A DNA stretch of 64,000 nt from Rosistilla ulvae (GCF_007741475.1 NZ_CP036261.1:4775798-4839797), one strand, 5' to 3'; positions 34,638-43,899 are shown, counted from the stretch's first letter. The notes: generated by a model from the sequence alone, not told the origin. Translations and numbers: made by a program.

Positions 34638-34721
34638 GCGTCTCCTGAAAAACCGACGCGTAAGCGAGGCATCCGTGGAAGAATCCTCGCTTACGCGTTG
34701 GGTTACCATTTCAGGAGACGC
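34638..34721. repeat. 84-bp palindrome, related to the one at 36579
   Basis: The outer arms gcgtctcctgaaa (34638-34650) and tttcaggagacgc (34709-34721) are perfect inverted repeats. Inside, gacgcgtaagcgagg pairs with cctcgcttacgcgt. The core is shared with the palindrome on the other side of the permease gene. Confidence 0.85.
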
Positions 34722-34755
34722 GCCCGTTCAAAAACGCCGCTGCCCGAAACCGAAG

Positions 34756-34771
34756 TGTTCCACGTGGAACA
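34756..34771. promoter_or_regulatory. parS centromere site (perfect palindrome)
   Basis: TGTTCCACGTGGAACA is a perfect 16-bp palindrome that matches the parS consensus TGTTNCACGTGNAACA. It lies in a gene-free stretch 52 bases beyond the permease stop and about 5 kb from parA-parB. It is a strong candidate ParB loading site. Confidence 0.8.
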
Positions 34772-34823
34772 CGTGCACAAACTCTTCCGGTTTCACACGC
34801 CTCGGTTCGGCAAACCTGAGCGA

Positions 34824-36440
34824 CTATTCCGATTCGACCTCTTCGGCGCGACTGTCCGAAGGCGCGGCGATCGTCAGCAACCAGAACGACCACGCGACCA
34901 ACAGCAGTCCGGTCACGGCGTACCCCAACGCGAACTGGCGAACCATCGCCGCCTCCGCACTCCATGGCCAATACAACGGGGAGCCGGGAACGGGGGAATG
35001 GATCACACCGAAGACCGTCAACAAACCGCAGATAAGAAACAGCCCCCCGGCTCGACGCAATCGCTGATCGATGATCGAAGCCAGTGCCGACGCCCACAGC
35101 AGACTTGTCAGAATGAATCCGTTGGAGAGGATCAGTAGCGTTTGCAGCTTGTCCCGCAACCCCGGATCGCCGAGCCCTTCGATCGAGTAGGACGGATCGC
35201 CAAAGATCTGCGAAGGAAAGCTGTTGGCTAAAAAGGCGAGGGCCGGAACGCAGGCCAAGGCGACCGCAGCGTAGTGCCGGGTGGGAGTTGCAGAGAAGCT
35301 TTGCGCGGTGATCTCCAGTCCGACAAAGATCAGGATCGGAAAGACCGCCGCTTCGGGAATGATCTGGTAGAAGTAGACGAAGTAGCCGCCGACACCCGCG
35401 GTTCCGATCAACAATGCCGTCGCCAGGGTGTACGCGCCGCGGCCGCCCATTTGCTTGTAAGCCGGATGCCCGATGTAAGGCGTCGTCTGGACCACGCCGC
35501 CGCACAGCCCAGCCGCCAAGGTCGCGATCGCTTCGACAAAGATCACCGTCCCGGTCGGGTATTCGTCTCCCGCCGCCGCGGCACTCTCGGTGCAATCGAT
35601 CCCGCCAACGACGGTTCCGATCGCGAACGGAAGGACGATCGGCATGTACTTCATCGCTTCGCTAAAGCGCTCGAGCCACTGGAACTCAAACGCTTCCAAC
35701 CACATCGTCGGGAACATCGTCGGCGTGATCGTATGCTCCCCCGACGCCACGTACCCTTCCACGCCCAACGCTCGCAACAGATAGAACATCCCGCCGGCAA
35801 CGATCAACGCGCCCAAGGTGCCGGGGACGCGAAATGGCAACGGCACGCGGCCGATCAGCGAAGTCAATACGATCGCCAAAGCGACCAAACCGACCAGCGG
35901 CGTTTTCAAGATATCCAACAATGGAAGAAAGCTGATCAGCACCAGTGCGATCGCCGCCAGCGAACCGAGCAGCCCCGCCCGCGGAACGCTTCGTCGAATC
36001 CAGCCGCTGACCGGAGAGCAGAGGACTTTAAATAGTCCACTCATCACGATCGCCCAGATCCCAATGTGCCACGCGAAACGGGCCGCTTCCATTTCGTCGA
36101 GTCCCAGCCGAACCTTGCCATCGATGAAAGCGGGACCGAGGACAAAGAAGACCATCCCGAACGTGCTGGGCGTGTCGAGCCCCAAAGGCATCGCGGTGAC
36201 GTCGCTGCGGCGAGTCCGTTTGGCCAACCAGAATGCGAGGGCGAAGAACATCAGATCGCCAACGAAGACGCCGATCGCCGTTCCGGGGACCATCGCCTGC
36301 ACGGCGACTTCGGCCGGGAACTGGAAGACGCCGGCTAACAGACTGACCACCAGGATCAGCCCCGCGACGTTATCCAACATCAAACCAAAGAAGGCGTTGA
36401 TGTCGCCTACGGCAAACCAGCGGTATCGGTCGTTGCTCAC
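34824..36440 (-). CDS. NCS2-like (xanthine/uracil-type) permease
   Basis: A 538-residue inner-membrane transporter with about 13-14 hydrophobic segments. It resembles the nucleobase-ascorbate/SulP-like fold: an N-terminal FFGLMLDNVAGLILVVSLLAG segment, a central IGTVVGGIDCTESAAAAGDEYPTG loop with acidic residues and a following GGVVQTTPYIGHPAYKQMGG segment. The substrate cannot be inferred; xanthine/uracil permease is the annotation class. The gene is flanked by related palindromes at 34638-34721 and 36579-36637, so the gene may have been moved or duplicated as a unit. Codon use looks like that of the neighbours. Confidence 0.8.
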   Translation of the reverse strand: MSNDRYRWFAVGDINAFFGLMLDNVAGLILVVSLLAGVFQFPAEVAVQAMVPGTAIGVFVGDLMFFALAFWLAKRTRRSDVTAMPLGLDTPSTFGMVFFVLGPAFIDGKVRLGLDEMEAARFAWHIGIWAIVMSGLFKVLCSPVSGWIRRSVPRAGLLGSLAAIALVLISFLPLLDILKTPLVGLVALAIVLTSLIGRVPLPFRVPGTLGALIVAGGMFYLLRALGVEGYVASGEHTITPTMFPTMWLEAFEFQWLERFSEAMKYMPIVLPFAIGTVVGGIDCTESAAAAGDEYPTGTVIFVEAIATLAAGLCGGVVQTTPYIGHPAYKQMGGRGAYTLATALLIGTAGVGGYFVYFYQIIPEAAVFPILIFVGLEITAQSFSATPTRHYAAVALACVPALAFLANSFPSQIFGDPSYSIEGLGDPGLRDKLQTLLILSNGFILTSLLWASALASIIDQRLRRAGGLFLICGLLTVFGVIHSPVPGSPLYWPWSAEAAMVRQFALGYAVTGLLLVAWSFWLLTIAAPSDSRAEEVESE

Positions 36441-36887
36441 GAGTTGAGACCTTGCGACGTGGGGAGAAAGAAGTCGCAGCTTCCGCCTAAGCTGAGCAAC
36501 TATTCGTTGGTCGTTATCGTAACGCAGTGTTCGACAATTGCCAGCATAGGCGAATCACTGTTTGAGTTTAGGCATTTTGGTAACCCGACGCGTAAGCGAG
36601 GCACCGCGTGAATTCCTCGCGTACGCGTCGGGTTACCATTTCCCGAGAGCCTCCAGTTTGGAAAAGTGATTAGCCCTAATTGCCAGCATGGGTGTTTGCA
36701 TCCTCGCTTCGATTGCTCCTACAATGTGACCAGCAACCGCAGCACCCTCTCCGCCGCTCGGCCCGATCCGCGGTCGGCGGATAGCGTGCCGCCGATCTTG
36801 TCCCCAACAATCCAATCCACTCCGCCCGCCGCGATCCGGAACGACCGGTCGCCGCCAGCGGGTGATCCAGCGGGCTCATCTACAATT
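36441..36887. other. intergenic region before the ABC operon
   Basis: The 447-base gap contains the palindrome at 36579-36637 and should hold promoters for the divergent permease and ABC operon. The frame of the first operon gene is open back to 36666, but the extra 74 residues are a Pro/Ser/Arg-rich extension that I do not accept. Confidence 0.5.
36579..36637. repeat. 59-bp palindrome, second copy
   Basis: Arms of 23 bases (36579-36601 and 36615-36637, GGTAACCCGACGCGTAAGCGAGG) pair with one mismatch around a 13-base loop. The arm core gacgcgtaagcgagg is identical to that in the palindrome at 34638-34721. Confidence 0.85.
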
Positions 36888-37178
36888 ATGGAAAACGTGG
36901 AATCCGATGGCTTGCTGCCCCGGTTCACCTTGCGGTGGTTTTCGATCGTCTTCACCCTCTCGGTTCTGGTCGCATGGATCTTCCGGCAATCGGTTCTCGG
37001 TAGCCTGTGGGCCTCGGCCGCGATGGTCACCCTGGCCGTGATGGGCGGAATGTTTGCGATCTACGCGGTCCTGTTCATGGTGATCTGGGCCCCCAACGCG
37101 TTGGCCAACTTGGGAACCTCGTCGACGCAAAGGGACGCGAATCCCACGCCCGGGAATGAACACGAGGTGAAGTCATGA
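36888..37178 (+). CDS. small two-helix membrane protein, first gene of ABC operon
   Basis: A 96-residue protein with two hydrophobic helices (about residues 17-38 and 44-70) and a polar C-terminal tail. I do not recognise a family. The start at ATG 36888 is chosen by its compact fit before the first helix. Its stop codon overlaps the next start as ATGA (37175-37178), the same junction as in the following gene pairs, so all four genes are probably translated as a coupled set. A subunit or assembly role in the exporter is inferred from the context only. Confidence 0.65.
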   Translation: MENVESDGLLPRFTLRWFSIVFTLSVLVAWIFRQSVLGSLWASAAMVTLAVMGGMFAIYAVLFMVIWAPNALANLGTSSTQRDANPTPGNEHEVKS

Positions 37179-39502
37179 TCGGTGGCCGCGGCATCCGCCG
37201 CCGATTGAGTCACCGGGCATCATCGCTGCTCGTGTTGATCGCCACCGCCTTGGCGGTCGGCACTCTGACACCCAAAGCTTCCTTTGCCGACGAATTGCTA
37301 GCAGACTTCCCCGTCGATGGCGCCAAGGGTTCGGGGATCGCATTGACGGTGACCGCGGGGGAAACCAAGCGAGTCGGAGTCTGTCCCGTGACGGTCGAAG
37401 TGCGGGCGATCGGTCCCAGTTTTGGAGCGGACCGAAAACTGACGATCGAGTTGAGACCGCGGTCGGTGCTGCCAAGTCAGAACACTTTTGATTTCCGCCA
37501 GACGATCCAATTGGGCGAATCGGACAGCATCCATCGCGAGGTGCTGGAAGTCCCGATCTATTATCCCTGGGCGCAATGCCGCGTTCGCGTTCTGGAAGAT
37601 GGAGTCGTCTTGCCGGGAGATGACAGTGACTTATCGACGCCGGTCTTTTTGACCACGGACAATATTCCCGAGTTGACGCTCACGATCATCGAAGCCCGGA
37701 CGGTCGATTCGGACCCGCCCGATTGGCAACGGTTTCCGGATTGTCGATCGTTGTGGATGGCGTCGCGTGGCGAGCGGATGCCGCCACATTATTTCCGGCC
37801 CCAGCAACTTGAACACGAAGCGGCGAAGTCGTCGATTCAGAACCCGGGGCATTCCTCGCTTGCCATCAAGACGGTGCACGAAGATCGGCTGCCCAACCGC
37901 TGGACATTATATAATGACACCGATGCCGTGATGGTGTCGGTCAAGGCGCTGCAGCGTATCAAAGAAGAGAACCCGACGGCGATGGAAGCGTTGCGTCAAT
38001 GGCTCGCGACCGGCGGCGTTCTCTGGACCTATGGTGATTCCGGCACTGCTGAATTAAACGACCTTTTCTCGTTGCCCAATGCTTGGGAGCGATTGACGGT
38101 ATCGAAGATCCAAGAAGCATCGCAATCCGGCCTCCCGCACAACCCACCTGGGATGGGACGGAACCCTGGCCCGCGGCAGCTCGAGCAACGAACCCTACCC
38201 AACGCCAGTCTGCAGCATCCTTTTTTGCTGGTTGAAGGGGCCCGTTCGGTTCAGAAAAGGGTCACGACGCATCCGTACCTGGCCGGCAAGATCGTTTGCA
38301 TCGACGATGCCTTTCCATTTCCCGGATCGGTTCAGCAATGGAGCACCATCGCCGCAGCGGCCCCGATGCAGATCGGGACCGAGAACCGACTGGGCTTCGA
38401 CATCGTTCGCGGCGACAGCAACTTCTGGACCTGGTTGATCGCCGAAGTGGGGCAGCCCCCGGTCTATACCTTCCTGGGGATGATCTCGTTGTTTGTGCTG
38501 CTGGTCGGCCCCGTTTCGTATTACGTCTTCCTGTACCTCAAGCGGCTGTATCTGTTTTTCGTCTTCGCTCCGATCGTGGCCCTGATCTGTACCGCCTCGA
38601 TTGGACTCTACGCGATGATCGCCGACGGGTTCGGCAGCCGAGTCCGGATCCGGCACCTGACGCTACTGAATGCTAGCGGCGAGGGCGTGAATTGGTCGCG
38701 ACAGACCTATTTCTCCGGACTCCGGCCGCGCGACGGCGTCGCGTGGTCGCGCGAAACAGCGGTCTACCCATTGCGAGAACCGCAGCTACCGGGGGCGCGG
38801 TCGCAAGAGAATGATGATCCGGGAGCCGCGCAGGTCGTGATCGATGGCGACGCACTCCGGCTGCAAGGGACGTTCATGCCGTCGCGCACCCAATCGCAAT
38901 TCGTCGCGATCACGCCTCAAATGGATTGCGGAGCAGTCGTCGCCCGTCGCGGCAAAGGGATCGTCCGCGTCGAAAACCAAACCCGACACCCCATCGCATC
39001 GATCCTCTTGGCGGACGCTAGCAAACGCATTTGGTTCGCCGAAGCGATCGACGCCGGGAGTGCAGCCGACGCGGTCGCGATGTTGCCAGTCGATGCGGCG
39101 CGCTGGATGACGACCAACTTTTTGGACCACGCGCCGGAACTGCCGGCCGGGTATCAAGACGCATCGCAAAGCGAACTGCTTCGATTGGGAAACATGCGGC
39201 GGCTTCGAAACACGAGCGGACCACGGTCATTCACCACCGCCAACGTGGGTGGGCTGGTCGAAGCGATGTTCCGGAGCACGATGGTTGAACAGGGTACGCC
39301 GCCGGCGAACCATTTTGTCGCCATGGCGGAAGTTCCCGCCGACGCGATCGGGATCGAAGGTGCCAAGCCGGTCGAATGCATTCACTTGATGATGGGCGAG
39401 CTTCGATTCGTCGGCGACCCCGATCCGGTTTCCCAAAGCGGTGCCCCAGCCGACGAAGATACTTCGGTGACGAAAGACGAAACTGCGGAGAGCGCCGAAT
39501 GA
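37175..39502 (+). CDS. large membrane-anchored extracytoplasmic protein of ABC operon
   Basis: A 775-residue protein of unknown family. A signal or anchor lies at about residues 14-38, followed by about 385 residues of predicted periplasmic beta-rich domain. Two strong membrane helices follow at about 428-485 (TFLGMISLFVLLVGPVSYYVF and YLFFVFAPIVALICTASIGLYAM), then about 290 more residues ending in an acidic tail. The topology recalls GldG-like partners of ABC-2 exporters. It overlaps both neighbours by ATGA junctions, so it very probably works with the ATPase and permease downstream. Confidence 0.7.
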   Translation: MIGGRGIRRRLSHRASSLLVLIATALAVGTLTPKASFADELLADFPVDGAKGSGIALTVTAGETKRVGVCPVTVEVRAIGPSFGADRKLTIELRPRSVLPSQNTFDFRQTIQLGESDSIHREVLEVPIYYPWAQCRVRVLEDGVVLPGDDSDLSTPVFLTTDNIPELTLTIIEARTVDSDPPDWQRFPDCRSLWMASRGERMPPHYFRPQQLEHEAAKSSIQNPGHSSLAIKTVHEDRLPNRWTLYNDTDAVMVSVKALQRIKEENPTAMEALRQWLATGGVLWTYGDSGTAELNDLFSLPNAWERLTVSKIQEASQSGLPHNPPGMGRNPGPRQLEQRTLPNASLQHPFLLVEGARSVQKRVTTHPYLAGKIVCIDDAFPFPGSVQQWSTIAAAAPMQIGTENRLGFDIVRGDSNFWTWLIAEVGQPPVYTFLGMISLFVLLVGPVSYYVFLYLKRLYLFFVFAPIVALICTASIGLYAMIADGFGSRVRIRHLTLLNASGEGVNWSRQTYFSGLRPRDGVAWSRETAVYPLREPQLPGARSQENDDPGAAQVVIDGDALRLQGTFMPSRTQSQFVAITPQMDCGAVVARRGKGIVRVENQTRHPIASILLADASKRIWFAEAIDAGSAADAVAMLPVDAARWMTTNFLDHAPELPAGYQDASQSELLRLGNMRRLRNTSGPRSFTTANVGGLVEAMFRSTMVEQGTPPANHFVAMAEVPADAIGIEGAKPVECIHLMMGELRFVGDPDPVSQSGAPADEDTSVTKDETAESAE

Positions 39503-40452
39503 TTCCCTACCATAGCGACGATTCGGTGATCGAACTGCGGCGGCTGCACCGCAACTTTGGCAAGACCCGCGCGGTCGACGATGTTTCGTTCAGCGTTCCC
39601 CGTGGAACGGTGTTCGGTTACATCGGCCCCAACGGCGCGGGGAAGACGACAAGCATGCGGATCTTGGCGACGCTCGAATTGCCGACATTGGGGGATGCTT
39701 ACGTCGACGGTTTTTCAGTCGTCAACGATCCCGATCACGTTCGCCGTCGATTGGGTTTCATGCCCGACGCCTTTGGAACCTACCCGAGTGTGAACTGTCA
39801 CGAATACATCGACTTCTACGCGCGGGCCTATGGACTGGCCGGGCGCCAGCGGCACCAACGGGTCCGCTGGGTGATGGACTTCACGCGATTGGACGGCATC
39901 GCGGAGAAACCGATCCGCGGACTCAGCAAAGGGATGAAACAGCGGCTGTGTCTGGGGCGCGCTCTGGTTCACGATCCGGCGGTTCTGATCCTCGACGAAC
40001 CGGCGGCCGGTTTGGACCCTCGGGCGCGGATCGAATTGCGAAGGATGATCCGGGCGCTCGCCGAAGATGGCAAAACCGTTTTGGTCAGCAGCCACATTCT
40101 GACCGAGCTAGCCGAGATGTGCGATCGGGTCGGGATTATCGAACAGGGTCGTCTGTTGGCGACCGGCAGCGTCGATGAGATCCAGCGCCAGCAGCGCACG
40201 CATCGCGAGTTTGTCGTTCGCGTGATCGACCATCGCGACACGGCGGTTCAAATGCTGGAGAGCAACGATCATGTCAGCCACTTGATCGTCGATGGAGAAT
40301 TGGTCCGGTTCCAATACGAAGGGGATGTCACTCACCAGGCGACGCTGCTCGCTTCGTTGATCGCCGCGGGGGTGAGTGTCGCGGAATTTTCATCGCACGC
40401 CCGATCGCTGGAAGATGTCTTCATGCAAGTTACCGAAGGGTTGGTGCAATGA
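39499..40452 (+). CDS. ABC transporter ATP-binding protein
   Basis: A 317-residue cytoplasmic ATPase of the ABC-2 exporter type (ABCA/GldA-like). Walker A is GPNGAGKTTS (about residue 40), the signature reads LSKGMKQR, Walker B LILDEPAAGLDP, and the switch histidine lies in SSHILTEL. A C-terminal domain of about 90 residues follows the nucleotide-binding domain. ATG 39499 overlaps the preceding stop as ATGA; the open frame to 39376 is an Arg-rich artefact. The next gene encodes the permease, again with an ATGA junction. Confidence 0.92.
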   Translation: MIPYHSDDSVIELRRLHRNFGKTRAVDDVSFSVPRGTVFGYIGPNGAGKTTSMRILATLELPTLGDAYVDGFSVVNDPDHVRRRLGFMPDAFGTYPSVNCHEYIDFYARAYGLAGRQRHQRVRWVMDFTRLDGIAEKPIRGLSKGMKQRLCLGRALVHDPAVLILDEPAAGLDPRARIELRRMIRALAEDGKTVLVSSHILTELAEMCDRVGIIEQGRLLATGSVDEIQRQQRTHREFVVRVIDHRDTAVQMLESNDHVSHLIVDGELVRFQYEGDVTHQATLLASLIAAGVSVAEFSSHARSLEDVFMQVTEGLVQ

Positions 40453-42089
40453 GTCAGGAAGCGACGCAACCGACGACCGCGGAAGCTCCGCTGTGGATCC
40501 AACGCATCGATGCGTTCTTCGATCGCGCGGGGGATTGGTGCAATCCGATCCTTGTCAAAGAAGCGCGGCAGGCGCTAAAGAGTCGTCAATTTATCTGGAC
40601 CTTCGCCGTGCTGTTGCTTGGCGCCTGGATCTGGTCGTTCGCCGGTACGCTGTTGATGATGCCGGGGATCTATTATGTTCCCGGCGGCCGCGCGATGCTG
40701 ATGGGATACTACTGGGTCCTGGCGGTGCCGATGATGTTGGTCGCGCCGATGGCGGCCAATCGATCGTTGGTGGCTGAGCGCGAGGACGGCACGTACGAAG
40801 TCCTGTCGATCACGACACTCTCGTCCTACCAGATCATCCTAGGCAAACTGGCCAGTTCCGTGCTGCAGTTGGTGATCTACTTTACCGCGCTGGTTCCGTG
40901 TGTTGCCTTCACCTACATCTTGCGCGGGATCGACCTGCCCAGCATTGCGCTCTTGATCGCGTCGACCTTTCTGACGTCGGTCTTTATGGTCGTCGTTGGG
41001 CTGTTCCTCGCATCGATCTCCAACACGCGATCGTTGCAATCGCTGCTGATGATCGGAATGCTGTTGTTGGTTCTGTTGGCGGAATACCTGCACGGTGCTT
41101 TTGCGATGACTTTGATGACATCGGGAATTCGCAGCGACGACAGCGAACTGCTGGTACTATTGCTAGCGATCCTTACGCTCTACCTGGGCGTTTCGATTTT
41201 CTTGATCGTCGCGTCAGCCGCCGCCTTGTCGCCGGTCAGCGAGAATCGATCGACGCGATTGCGGATCATGATGCTGGTGCTGCAAGCGGTGGCCATTTTC
41301 TGGGCACTTTATTTGCTCATGTATTCCGCGGAGCTGGGCGTCCGTTTTTCGCGCAGCATGTTCTACGACTTCTTTCCGGGCCGCGGAACAGGCATCGTCA
41401 TCCTCGTGCTATCGGCTTTCTACTGGATCGCGATGGGCGGATTGATGTTGGGTGAATCGGAGACATTGTCGGCGCGGGTTCGACGCGGGCTCCCCAAAAC
41501 CTTTCTCGGTCGCGTTCTGTTAACCTGGCTGAATCCTGGTCCGGGCACCGGCATGGTCTTCGCCATCTCCAGCTTCGCTGGCATCGTCGCCGCGATCTAT
41601 GCGTTGGAAGCCTCGGGCGTGATCAATCGCGTCGCGAACAACCAGTCGATCGTTCCGCTCGGGCTGACCCTGTTGGGTTACATGATGTTCTTTCTCGGGA
41701 TCACGCACTTATTGGTCTCGATGGTCCGCGGCAAAGGAAGCGTCACGCCGTTTGTGTCGCTTGTCGCCACGCTGTTGATGATGTCGCTGGGCTGTATCAT
41801 CCCCTATTCGATCGGGCTGTACGTGAACAACTTTCGCAGCTTCACCTGGGACGAAACCCAGATCACCAATTGGGCTTGGACGCTGCGACAGTTCGCCAAT
41901 GGTGCCGCTGCGGTATCGATCCCATGGATGGTCCTGACGATGGGATTGCTGGCGGTTGCCGCGAATCTACTTTACGTCGGACGCGACGTGATGGTCCGCC
42001 GCGTCTCGACACCGCAGCGCGTGCTGGATGAACTGGCAGCGCTGAATCCACTGCCCGAAAGCGAAACGTCGAGCGATCCGTTGGCGTAA
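40449..42089 (+). CDS. ABC-2 type transporter permease
   Basis: A 546-residue membrane protein with about 12 hydrophobic helices. The N-terminus has the LVKEARQALKSRQFIWTF motif and the ERE-like segment RSLVAEREDGTYEVLSITTLSSYQIILGK, which are typical of ABC-2 permeases that contact the ATPase. It is twice the usual six-helix length, suggesting that both half-membrane domains are fused. It ends the four-gene operon. The exported substrate is unknown. Confidence 0.88.
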   Translation: MSQEATQPTTAEAPLWIQRIDAFFDRAGDWCNPILVKEARQALKSRQFIWTFAVLLLGAWIWSFAGTLLMMPGIYYVPGGRAMLMGYYWVLAVPMMLVAPMAANRSLVAEREDGTYEVLSITTLSSYQIILGKLASSVLQLVIYFTALVPCVAFTYILRGIDLPSIALLIASTFLTSVFMVVVGLFLASISNTRSLQSLLMIGMLLLVLLAEYLHGAFAMTLMTSGIRSDDSELLVLLLAILTLYLGVSIFLIVASAAALSPVSENRSTRLRIMMLVLQAVAIFWALYLLMYSAELGVRFSRSMFYDFFPGRGTGIVILVLSAFYWIAMGGLMLGESETLSARVRRGLPKTFLGRVLLTWLNPGPGTGMVFAISSFAGIVAAIYALEASGVINRVANNQSIVPLGLTLLGYMMFFLGITHLLVSMVRGKGSVTPFVSLVATLLMMSLGCIIPYSIGLYVNNFRSFTWDETQITNWAWTLRQFANGAAAVSIPWMVLTMGLLAVAANLLYVGRDVMVRRVSTPQRVLDELAALNPLPESETSSDPLA

Positions 42090-42173
42090 CCCAGCCGCGA
42101 CCGATTTGATTTCTACAGCGATCGACCAAGAGACGGAATCATCCAACGCAACAAAGGTTTCCGATCGCCAAGG

Positions 42174-43787
42174 TCATTTGTCGGCGTCGGGTTGCGAGGG
42201 AGGGTTATCGCGTGGCACACCGACTGCTCGCGGCCCTCGACGATCGCCGGGACGGTTGTCGCCGCGCGGCGGACCACCACCTCGCTTTCCGTTTTCGAAA
42301 CCTGGCGGATCGAAACCGGGACCGCGCCCCTCGGGGCCTCGGCGATCACCGCCACGCCCTTCGCCGCCGCGACCATCCCAAGGCCGAAAGCCCGATCGAC
42401 CGCCGCCGCGACTGCGCAGCGCTTTGAGCGCTTCGTTGGGATCGCTCAGATCGATCCGTTCGCGAAGCATCGCATCGGCCGATTCGTAGGCATCCAACGG
42501 ACTGTTGCCCGAGCCATCGATCGGCGAACGTTTCCAAGCCGCAAACATCGTCCAGTAGAACAACCGATTGGATTGGTCCCCGGAGTCTTGAACATTCTGC
42601 AGGAATTGAGTCGCTTTGGCGCTAAGCGATTGGCGGACCAACTTCTTCTCTTCCGCCGTTACCGGTCTCACCTTCCCCCACCAACCGTCGGTCGAACTGC
42701 CCCTTCGCATCGCTGGAAGGACATACAACTTGACCAAAATGTGCGCCATCACCTCGTCGGCGTTTAACGACAATTCCTTACTGACGGTTTCCGCGCGCCG
42801 CTGCAACGTCGCATACGCTTCGCCCGAAAGTGCGTCTGGCAATTCGTCGACCCGCGACTGGGCGATTTTGAATAGCGCTGCATACAGCTGGTCGAGATCC
42901 TCTGCCGTCAGTTGTTCATGATCCCCACGACGGGTCTCTTGAATCGTGGCGGTGACCAATCGCAAACGTTCGGTGGCAGCGGCCGATTGCAACTCCGTCT
43001 GCTTTGGGGGCGAAAGTGTATCGAGCCAATCGACGTAACTGACCAACGTTTCGGTCAATCGATCGGCATCGTCGCGAGCTTCGATCTGCCGCACATAATC
43101 CTTCAACTCCGTTTGCCGTTGGAGTGGCTGAGCGACCAATTGTTCGTACTGCAATTGCAGATCCCGTTTCAAATCGGCGGGCATCTCTGCCAACTGAGTC
43201 GTCCGCTCTGGTTCGGCAACCGCCGCCAACCGCCCCTCGACGCTGCGAACTGGCAATTCCTCCAGATCACGGCTGATCGAAATATGCTCTTGCCACGCGG
43301 GCTGTTCGGCCAGCGAGGCGAAAAATTTCAAATCCGAATCGCTCTTGATCTGCGAATAGGCGCGTAGATGCTCCGCGACCGCCAGTCCTTCAACAAGTTC
43401 GCGTTGCTGTTCTTGTTGGTAACCGCGAACGATCACGCCCCCAACGATGAACGTGACCGCGGTGGTGAACAAGAGACCAACCGCTGCGGCGGATAGTTTC
43501 CAGGGGCGACGTTGTTTGACGATTTCAAACTCTTGCGATGCGCTGACCGCAATCATCTCGACGGTGGTGCGAGCAAAATCGTTATTGACCGTCGTGCGTG
43601 GCAGTTCGTCCAGCATGTCGAACGTTTGCTGCAGCGATCGCAAGCGCCGTTTGCAATCGGGATCTTCCATCAAACGTTCTTCGAGCGCAGCCCGTTGGTC
43701 ATCTTCGAGTTCACCGTCGAGATAGGCAACCAATTGTTCGTCGAGGTCGCTGGGCGAACCGTCGTCGATCGGGCGTGTTGCTTCCAT
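42174..43787 (-). CDS. anti-sigma factor-like membrane protein with Gly/Arg-rich tail
   Basis: A 537-residue protein. Residues about 12-70 (LDEQLVAYLDGELEDDQRAALEERLMEDPDCKRRL) match the N-terminal domain of ECF anti-sigma factors, but the His-x3-Cys-x2-Cys zinc site is absent. A single membrane helix lies near residues 93-117. A long alpha-helical extracytoplasmic part follows, and the final 75 residues are Gly/Arg/Pro/Asp-rich and low in complexity. It lies 135 bases after the sigma factor gene on the same strand and probably binds that sigma factor. ATG 43787 removes a 21-residue extension. Confidence 0.82.
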   Translation of the reverse strand: MEATRPIDDGSPSDLDEQLVAYLDGELEDDQRAALEERLMEDPDCKRRLRSLQQTFDMLDELPRTTVNNDFARTTVEMIAVSASQEFEIVKQRRPWKLSAAAVGLLFTTAVTFIVGGVIVRGYQQEQQRELVEGLAVAEHLRAYSQIKSDSDLKFFASLAEQPAWQEHISISRDLEELPVRSVEGRLAAVAEPERTTQLAEMPADLKRDLQLQYEQLVAQPLQRQTELKDYVRQIEARDDADRLTETLVSYVDWLDTLSPPKQTELQSAAATERLRLVTATIQETRRGDHEQLTAEDLDQLYAALFKIAQSRVDELPDALSGEAYATLQRRAETVSKELSLNADEVMAHILVKLYVLPAMRRGSSTDGWWGKVRPVTAEEKKLVRQSLSAKATQFLQNVQDSGDQSNRLFYWTMFAAWKRSPIDGSGNSPLDAYESADAMLRERIDLSDPNEALKALRSRGGGRSGFRPWDGRGGEGRGGDRRGPEGRGPGFDPPGFENGKRGGGPPRGDNRPGDRRGPRAVGVPRDNPPSQPDADK

Positions 43788-43862
43788 GATTCCACTTACA
43801 TTAAAAAGGCCGCGATGTCGCCGCGCTATCGCAGATCGCGCGGCGTTCAATCGCTCGTGATT

Positions 43863-43899
43863 GTTCCACGGAAACTGTACCGACGCGGCGCCGTGGAAC
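43863..43899. promoter_or_regulatory. 9-bp inverted repeat between sigma and anti-sigma genes
   Basis: GTTCCACGG (43863-43871) and CCGTGGAAC (43891-43899) form a perfect 9-bp stem with a 19-base loop in the 135-base spacer. It may attenuate transcription or adjust the sigma to anti-sigma ratio; no T-run follows. Confidence 0.4.

Larger units (their letters stand above)
33852..34823. other. long non-coding gap with repeats and parS
   Basis: No supported gene lies in these 972 bases. The gap holds three copies of a 111-bp repeat (34170-34565), short palindromes of the type cactggcatagccagtg, an 84-bp palindrome at 34638-34721 and a parS site at 34756-34771. The open frames crossing it are translations of the repeats. 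Confidence 0.7.

Noticed and set aside
34083-35138. A 351-codon plus-strand frame and related short frames
   Set aside because: The first half is the translated 111-bp repeat, the second half is antisense to the permease gene. Nothing supports a protein.
43861-43876. Possible third parS site (TGTTCCACGG...)
   Set aside because: Only the left half matches the consensus. It is part of the 9-bp inverted repeat between the sigma and anti-sigma genes.
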